Assembly (NCBI GenBank): GCA_016926375.1 | Contig: JAFGOR010000083.1 | Span: 1-34,078 of the forward strand | DNA from: Bacteroidales bacterium | GTDB lineage: Bacteria > Bacteroidota > Bacteroidia > Bacteroidales > UBA10428 | Length of the DNA: 34,078 nt | Direction: 5' to 3' | The notes under the pieces: generated by a model | What the model saw: the letters and a program-made list of their open reading frames with translations, nothing else | What the model was told of the DNA's origin: nothing | Database searches by the model: none | Made by a program: the position numbers and the translations under genes | Shown: piece after piece, positions 28,810 through 34,078 of the stretch | Layout of the letters: each line of letters begins with the position of its first letter | Position numbering within the stretch: position 1 is the stretch's first letter

Positions 28810-30495
28810 TCACTGAACAAGCTCAAAAATCGGAGTTCCTGTGCATGAATTGGGGAATGTAATATTCAGCAGTGTTGAGATGGTGGGGGCAATGTCAATG
28901 ATGTCAACCTGTCTGGTAATGCTTCCCCGGCCAACCTTCCATCCATACCAGATTAGGGGAACGCGGGAATCATAGGAATAGGAAGAAGTACCACCTGTGG
29001 AAACATCACTTTTTTCTACCCATCCGGCTTTCAGATTGATGATCACATCACCCGAACGTTTCTGGTTATAACTGTTCTGAATCTTTCTGTATACGCCTTC
29101 AGTAAAGTTGGCCGTTTGCAGTGTATGCGAAGTTACCGTATTGGCTACTCCTGAGAACTGCAACATGAACTGGGCAATATAATCCTGCATTTGGGTGAGT
29201 GAAAGCTTAGAGTCTTCAATGAGGGTATGATTCAAATAAATCTGCTGGGCATGATAGGCCCTGATCCATTCACCCCTTCCGTAAGTGTTGTTTAAAGCAC
29301 TCATCAAAAGAGACAAGGCTCCGTTCTTGTTGAAATAGCCGGCAGGTATCTTGTTGTCGCTCAAATACGAAGGTATTTGTGCCACACCATGATCAGAGGT
29401 TAAGTAAACCAGTACATTTTCCTTACCAACCTCACTGTCGAGGAACGAAAGAAAATGGGCAATCTCTTTGTCAAGCCGCAGAAAGGCGTCCTCAACCTCA
29501 ACTGAATTCGGGCCGAACAAACTGCCGATGTTTTCCATTGCAGTAAAGCAAATGGTCAGCACATCGGTAACATCATCCTTTCCCAGTTGTTCATCGAGTA
29601 TCAGGGTAGCAGCAAAATCTTTGGTGAAGGTGTTACCAAATGGAGTTTTGTCAAGCAAACCATAATCCAGCTTATTCTTTTTGATTTCTGAAATCTCTTC
29701 CAACTCATACGGAAAAGTTATCTGACCTTTAAATCCGGTTTCATACTTGTTCTTATCAGAAAGACTTTCTGTATAACTTTCAATAGGGAACAAGGGTGTC
29801 CATATTTCCTTCAGATATAAATCGGGAAACCTTTTTTTATTGAAAATGTCCACCCACCCCGGCAAACTATCGGTATAGTAGGTGCTGGTGATCCAATTGC
29901 CTGTGCGCTTGTCAAACCAGTAAACACCGTTGGCAGTATGGCCTGCAGAAAAAATACCGGGGGCAGGATCAGCAGAAACAGAATAAACCTTTGACCGGAA
30001 ATTGTTTGAAAGCTTCAGCTCATCCGAAAATGAGGTACACATGAGATTGCGGGGACTGTAATGCCCGTTATCAACATCACCGCCAACAGCCTTCTGTATC
30101 GGATCTTCCGTGCTTTGTTCAATCCTGTCCTGCAGGTATAAATACCACTCACGGCCAACAATGCCATGATCAGCCGGTATGGTTCCGGTTGAAATGCTCG
30201 CATGACCCACGCCCTGCTGTGAAAAAAGATAATTGAAACTGGTGTTTCTGCAATAGGTGCCGCGGTCCGCCAAAAGCTTAATGCCGCTTGCATCGAGTTT
30301 ATCCCAAAACCGTTGAATGTAGTCGTAACGCATTTGGCTCACTACAATGCCAACGATCAGCCGGGGTTTTTCCGGAGGTATCTTTTTAAAATCCTGTGAA
30401 TATAGGTCGGTTTGAAAAACTGAAATGGTTGAAAGTAGGGCAGAAAAAAATACCGTTTTGATCCACATATGCCGTAAATGAGAATTGATAAACAT
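28810..30495 (-). CDS. alkaline phosphatase family protein (PafA-like fold; active site apparently degenerate)
   Basis: LIVGIVVSQMRYDYIQRFW, GVGHASISTGTIPADHGIVGREWY, HSPRNLMC.., FGPNSVEVEDAFLRLDKEIAHFL, LTSDHGVAQ, YDSRVPLIWYGW, DIAPTISTLLNITFP. ATG 30468 is an alternative start. Confidence 0.88.
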   Translation of the reverse strand: MFINSHLRHMWIKTVFFSALLSTISVFQTDLYSQDFKKIPPEKPRLIVGIVVSQMRYDYIQRFWDKLDASGIKLLADRGTYCRNTSFNYLFSQQGVGHASISTGTIPADHGIVGREWYLYLQDRIEQSTEDPIQKAVGGDVDNGHYSPRNLMCTSFSDELKLSNNFRSKVYSVSADPAPGIFSAGHTANGVYWFDKRTGNWITSTYYTDSLPGWVDIFNKKRFPDLYLKEIWTPLFPIESYTESLSDKNKYETGFKGQITFPYELEEISEIKKNKLDYGLLDKTPFGNTFTKDFAATLILDEQLGKDDVTDVLTICFTAMENIGSLFGPNSVEVEDAFLRLDKEIAHFLSFLDSEVGKENVLVYLTSDHGVAQIPSYLSDNKIPAGYFNKNGALSLLMSALNNTYGRGEWIRAYHAQQIYLNHTLIEDSKLSLTQMQDYIAQFMLQFSGVANTVTSHTLQTANFTEGVYRKIQNSYNQKRSGDVIINLKAGWVEKSDVSTGGTSSYSYDSRVPLIWYGWKVGRGSITRQVDIIDIAPTISTLLNITFPNSCTGTPIFELVQ

Positions 30496-30561
30496 TTGAA
30501 CGGCAAAGATAATTGTTTGTTGTTTGCTGGCAAGAAAAAGTAAAAGCGGTTTAGGAAACCC

Positions 30562-31020
30562 CTAAAGGGCTTTTTTAACTTTCACAGCCTTTTGCCCTCT
30601 GATGCCCTGTTCAACTTCAAAGGTAACTTTTGTGTTTTCAGCAAGCTGCTCCTCCATATCATTGATATGCACAAAAACACTGTTTTTGTTATCCAAATCA
30701 CGTATGAAACCAAACCCCTTCGAGTCATTAAAGAATGTGATTACACCCGTCCTTATATATTTTGAAGGATCCTCAGTACCCCGCTTGGGAACACTGACCT
30801 CAATATCTGCTGCATTCACTTTTATTTTTCTTGTAGGATCTGGCGGCTCAGATGTGATTCTGCCATTTTCGTCCACATAAGCTATCATATCATCAAGGTT
30901 GGTACTGCCTTCTCTGGCATTTTCCTTGCGTTCAAGCCTTTTCAGTACTTTATCCTTACGCTTTTTCTCTTTTCTGTTCCTTACTTCCTTTTTGTTATAA
31001 GATTCCTGTGATCTGGCCAT
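30562..31020 (-). CDS. cold-shock domain protein with basic N-terminal extension
   Basis: YIRTGVITFFNDSKGFGFIRDLDNKNSVFVHINDMEEQLAENTKVTFEVEQGIRGQKAVKVKK (RNP1 KGFGFI, RNP2 VFVHI); Lys/Arg-rich N-terminus. Confidence 0.94.
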   Translation of the reverse strand: MARSQESYNKKEVRNRKEKKRKDKVLKRLERKENAREGSTNLDDMIAYVDENGRITSEPPDPTRKIKVNAADIEVSVPKRGTEDPSKYIRTGVITFFNDSKGFGFIRDLDNKNSVFVHINDMEEQLAENTKVTFEVEQGIRGQKAVKVKKAL

Positions 31021-31328
31021 GCTTAATTGTTAAAATTTGAATTAAATTGATTATTTGATCGAAATTAAAAATATATGTCGTTGAGATATAGTAAATGCAT
31101 CCGCAAAAACAGAGGATTTAAAAAGATGAGCCGGAATGGACCAATATCAGAAAGTCATTGGTCAGAAAAAGCACAGATTCTCAAATCATATTCCCGGCAA
31201 AGATAGAAAATAATATTTCATTTTTACGGCTTTATCAGAAGTCATAAAACACAATCCTGCCTAAGAACTGCTTGAAAAGACATCCGAATCGTTAAGAATG
31301 TCAGCTGGTTGCAAAACACCTGAACAGG

Positions 31329-31535
31329 TTATTCTTTCCTTTTACAGGTATTTACGCCCAACAAGGTGTAAAGCGGACAAAAGCTCACGATACTGGTTAG
31401 TACAAAAACAGCAGCCAGAATGAGCAGTACAATGGCCAAAGTACCGGTAATTACTTTAGTCAGGGCCAGAATTAACACCACCATTGCAAAAAGCAGGCGA
31501 ACGGCTTTATCGGTACCTCCCATGTTTTTTTTCAT
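31329..31535 (-). CDS. DUF2892 (YgaP-like) small membrane protein
   Basis: MKKNMGGTDKAVRLLFAMVVLILALTKVITGTLAIVLLILAAVFVLTSIVSFCPLYTLLGVNTC. Confidence 0.93.
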   Translation of the reverse strand: MKKNMGGTDKAVRLLFAMVVLILALTKVITGTLAIVLLILAAVFVLTSIVSFCPLYTLLGVNTCKRKE

Positions 31536-31586
31536 GTGTTTAGCGTTTTATGGTTAAAAAATTGAGATTACAAACAATTAACCGTT

Positions 31587-31605
31587 TCAAACAGGTTTTG
31601 TTTAA
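31587..31605. promoter_or_regulatory. imperfect 19-bp palindrome similar to that at 25361-25379
   Basis: TCAAACAGGTTTTGTTTAA; matches TCAAACAGnnnnTGTTTrA shared by both sites; 52 nt upstream of the DUF2892 ATG. Confidence 0.4.
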
Positions 31606-31700
31606 AGTTATTAAAATAATCCGTTACAAAATCGAATTCTGCCAAAGCCATTTGCTTCAAAAATGACAAAAATGAAATCATCAAAAAAAGCATCCAACAA

Positions 31701-31731
31701 TTTGCCGGGAATGATATTAAATGTAATTTAG
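31701..31731 (+). promoter_or_regulatory. candidate Bacteroidetes promoter TTTG-N19-TAATTTAG for trkH
   Basis: TTTG 31701-31704, 19-nt spacer, TAATTTAG 31724-31731 (one mismatch to TAnnTTTG), ATG at 31751. Confidence 0.5.
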
Positions 31732-31750
31732 GCGGCTTTTTCTTAACAGA

Positions 31751-33547
31751 ATGTATTCAAACAGACCATTTTTCGGTTCCAGAGGCAGGTCAAAACTGAT
31801 CAACAAGGCAGTCCGTCCTGCCATTGACTACCTGTTGCTTTTTGTACTGATATACATGCTCATCAAGGCGATATTTGTTATTGGCTTTGAAGAAAAATCT
31901 GTTGTAACATCTTCAGATGTTTTTTATTATCACAGGCTCTTTACAGTAATTGCGTTTTTTTATGCCCTGCGTTCAATTATCTGCCTTGGCTTTAAAAGCT
32001 TTACTTCCGACTTTTTCCTGTTTTCTTCGATTGTATTGGTATTGATATTTGCCTTCACCATGGATGTTGATCGCAATATTGCCTGGCTGAATAACCATTA
32101 CGTTTATTCACTGGTAATTTTGGGTTTATTCATTTTCGAATTTTCCCGGTTCGACATCAGGGGCATAGCCCTGGTATTGAACCCTGCCCAGCTGTTTATG
32201 CTGAGTTTCGCGTTCCTGATCTTATGCGGTTCCGCACTGTTGATGTTACCCAATGCCACTGTCATACCCATTACCTTTGTTGACGCACTTTTTACATCTA
32301 CCAGTGCAATTTGCGTAACCGGACTGATTGTTGTGGATACAGCCACCCGTTTTACCGCGCTGGGAAAAAGCATTATCCTGATGCTCATCCAGGTAGGCGG
32401 CATTGGCATCATGACCTTTACCAGTTTCTTTGGTTTCTTCTTTAAGGGCAGTTCTTCTTCATTTTCTGAAAGAATTGTGCTGAGCGATTTTCTAAGCGAA
32501 GAAAATGTATCCGAGATTCGTAAAACACTGGCCAAAGTAATCTTCATCACATTGCTTTTTGAACTGGTCGGTGCGTCATTTATTTACCTGAACCTGGACT
32601 CAGATCACTTTACCACAATTGGAAGCAAAATCAGATTCTCGGTTTTTCATTCGATTTCCGCATTCTGCAATGCCGGTTTTTCCACATTAACCGATGGGTT
32701 GTATGATGTCAGAATCCGCAATTCTTATTCTGTGCTTTACATCATAGGTTTTCTGATTATCCTGGGAGGAATCGGATTCCCAATACTGTTAAATCTGTAC
32801 ACATTTATCAAGTACAAACTGCAGAGCTTGTTATCTGTCATCCGATTTGGGCACAGAAAGGCCTTTATCCCAAAAATGATCAACATCAATTCCAGGCTGG
32901 TAATTTATACTACTATTTTCCTGATTGTGGTGGGAACCGCGTTCTTTTTCATTTTCGAAAATGAATTTGCGTTAAAAGGAATGACATTACCCGGAAAAAT
33001 AGCACATTCTTTTTTCGGAAGCATCACTCCCCGTACTGCCGGTTTTAATACTGTAAACATGTCGCAGCTTACCATTTCAACCGTTGTATTGACGATATTT
33101 CTGATGTGGGTTGGGGCCTCACCCAATTCATCGGGCGGTGGTATTAAAACCAGCACCTTTGCCATTGCACTCATGAATGTTTTGCGGATTGCCAGAGTAA
33201 ACAGGCACATCGAATTCCACGGTCGCGAAATGCACGAACGTTCAGTTGACAGGGCCTTTGCCATTATCATCCTGTCTATCATCATTCTCGGATGTGCATC
33301 GCTTATCTTGCATATTGCCGAACCCGACAAAGGTGCATTCAGTATACTCTTTGAATGTGTTTCTGCTTTCGGAACCGTTGGATTGTCATTAGGCATAACG
33401 CCTCTGCTGACCGACTTTTCAAAACTGTTTCTCATTCTGCTCATGTTTGCCGGAAGAATGGGAATATTAACCTTGCTGTTTGCACTCGTCAGCAAAAGCA
33501 AAACCTCGGTATACCGATACCCAAAAGAGAACATAATAATAACCTAA
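31751..33547 (+). CDS. trkH: TrkH family potassium uptake protein
   Basis: Four pore-loop signatures: TSAICVTGL, FCNAGFSTL, ITPRTAGFN, FGTVGLSLG; WVGASPNSSGGGIKTSTFAI. Confidence 0.94.
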   Translation: MYSNRPFFGSRGRSKLINKAVRPAIDYLLLFVLIYMLIKAIFVIGFEEKSVVTSSDVFYYHRLFTVIAFFYALRSIICLGFKSFTSDFFLFSSIVLVLIFAFTMDVDRNIAWLNNHYVYSLVILGLFIFEFSRFDIRGIALVLNPAQLFMLSFAFLILCGSALLMLPNATVIPITFVDALFTSTSAICVTGLIVVDTATRFTALGKSIILMLIQVGGIGIMTFTSFFGFFFKGSSSSFSERIVLSDFLSEENVSEIRKTLAKVIFITLLFELVGASFIYLNLDSDHFTTIGSKIRFSVFHSISAFCNAGFSTLTDGLYDVRIRNSYSVLYIIGFLIILGGIGFPILLNLYTFIKYKLQSLLSVIRFGHRKAFIPKMININSRLVIYTTIFLIVVGTAFFFIFENEFALKGMTLPGKIAHSFFGSITPRTAGFNTVNMSQLTISTVVLTIFLMWVGASPNSSGGGIKTSTFAIALMNVLRIARVNRHIEFHGREMHERSVDRAFAIIILSIIILGCASLILHIAEPDKGAFSILFECVSAFGTVGLSLGITPLLTDFSKLFLILLMFAGRMGILTLLFALVSKSKTSVYRYPKENIIIT

Positions 33548-33559
33548 AATATTTTAGCC

Positions 33560-34078
33560 ATGAATTTTGTAATTATTGGCCTTGGCAATTTCGGCGCATC
33601 GTTGGCAAAAATCCTCACTGCATTGGGGCACGATGTTATTGGAGTGGATAAGGATATGGAGAAGGTGGAATTTTTCAAGGACAAAATTAAAAACACGGTA
33701 AGTATGGACATTACCGATATTCATGCATTGAAAACATTGCCACTAAAAGACTGTGATAAAGTTATTGTTTGCATTGGAGATGATTTTGGCTCATCGGTTA
33801 AAACCACGGCACAACTCCGGAAACTGGGAGTGAAAAACATCTATGGGCGTGAAAGTTCGCTGATCCACAAAACCGTGCTGAACCAAATTGGCGTTGATGA
33901 AACCATTAACCCGGAATACGACACTGCTGTTGTTTTTGCCGAGAAACTGATCATGCCGGGAGTCCTGAGCATTTACAATATTTCTGATGACATTAAAATT
34001 GCCGAAATCAGCATTCCCGAGGAGTATATCGGGCAAAAACTTTCCGCGATTGGTCCAACATCATTCCGCAACCTCTCG
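33560..34078 (+). CDS. trkA: TrkA/KtrA family potassium uptake regulatory protein (truncated by window edge)
   Basis: Not in ORF track because it is open at the edge: MNFVIIGLGNFGASLAKILTALGHDVIGVDKDMEKVEFFKDKIKNTVSMDITDIHALKTLPLKDCDKVIVCIGDDFGSSVKTTAQLRKLGVKNIYGRESS...; RCK N-domain, 12 nt after trkH. Confidence 0.93.
   Translation, partial: MNFVIIGLGNFGASLAKILTALGHDVIGVDKDMEKVEFFKDKIKNTVSMDITDIHALKTLPLKDCDKVIVCIGDDFGSSVKTTAQLRKLGVKNIYGRESSLIHKTVLNQIGVDETINPEYDTAVVFAEKLIMPGVLSIYNISDDIKIAEISIPEEYIGQKLSAIGPTSFRNLS

Noticed and set aside
30542-30566. TTTAGG/CCTAAA hairpin just after the cold-shock gene stop (minus strand)
   Set aside because: Only about 6 bp and no immediate U-run; too weak to call an intrinsic terminator.
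31126-31206. Possible 26-aa small ORF MSRNGPISESHWSEKAQILKSYSRQR in the cold-shock/DUF2892 gap
   Set aside because: Short, no clear hydrophobic or toxin-like character, and chance occurrence is likely; would need conservation evidence.
31315-31335. ACCTGAACAGGT palindrome after DUF2892
   Set aside because: Loop too short for a full stem and the stem is small; not a convincing terminator or operator.
31752-31770. Third copy of half-site TCAAACAGA inside the start of trkH
   Set aside because: It is only a half-site and lies in coding sequence (MYSNRP); not counted as a motif instance.
32905-33534. 209-aa minus-strand ORF opposite trkH
   Set aside because: Trk pore motifs clearly define the plus-strand frame; the antisense ORF shows no family features.

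Overview
Ordinary-looking Bacteroidetes chromosomal DNA (inferred from DUF families, LytTR and propeller-type sensors, and TAnnTTTG-like promoter elements). I found no rRNA, tRNA, CRISPR array, transposase or phage genes. Main blocks from left to right: partial MFS transporter (-, left edge); flavin reductase; ECF sigma / anti-sigma-like / DUF4097 / DUF2807 / two outer-membrane proteins, closed by a strong hairpin terminator; membrane protein + winged-helix regulator operon (-) preceded by an inverted-repeat array; D-Ala-D-Ala ligase; LytS/LytTR two-component pair; SnoaL-like lipoprotein; DUF3267 zincin; two tandem ~1330-aa propeller hybrid histidine kinases that end in a receiver with no DNA-binding domain; DUF3795; TetR + ABC exporter operon with a 29-bp perfect palindrome; DUF1080; RsmI; an Ala/Pro-repeat protein; M48 lipoprotein protease; DUF5020; DUF5686; a PafA-like phosphatase homologue; cold-shock protein; DUF2892; TrkH and partial TrkA (right edge). 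The observations most worth follow-up are: (1) the PafA-family protein keeps the fold signatures but appears to have lost nearly all catalytic residues (candidate pseudo-phosphatase); (2) a 19-bp palindromic motif found in two distant intergenic regions at nearly the same distance from the minus-strand start codons; (3) operator-like arrays at the winged-helix/membrane operon and at the TetR gene; (4) an exact two-heptad (14-aa) difference in the signalling coiled coil of the tandem hybrid kinases. I do not see convincing evidence for a wholly new multi-gene defence or mobile system.
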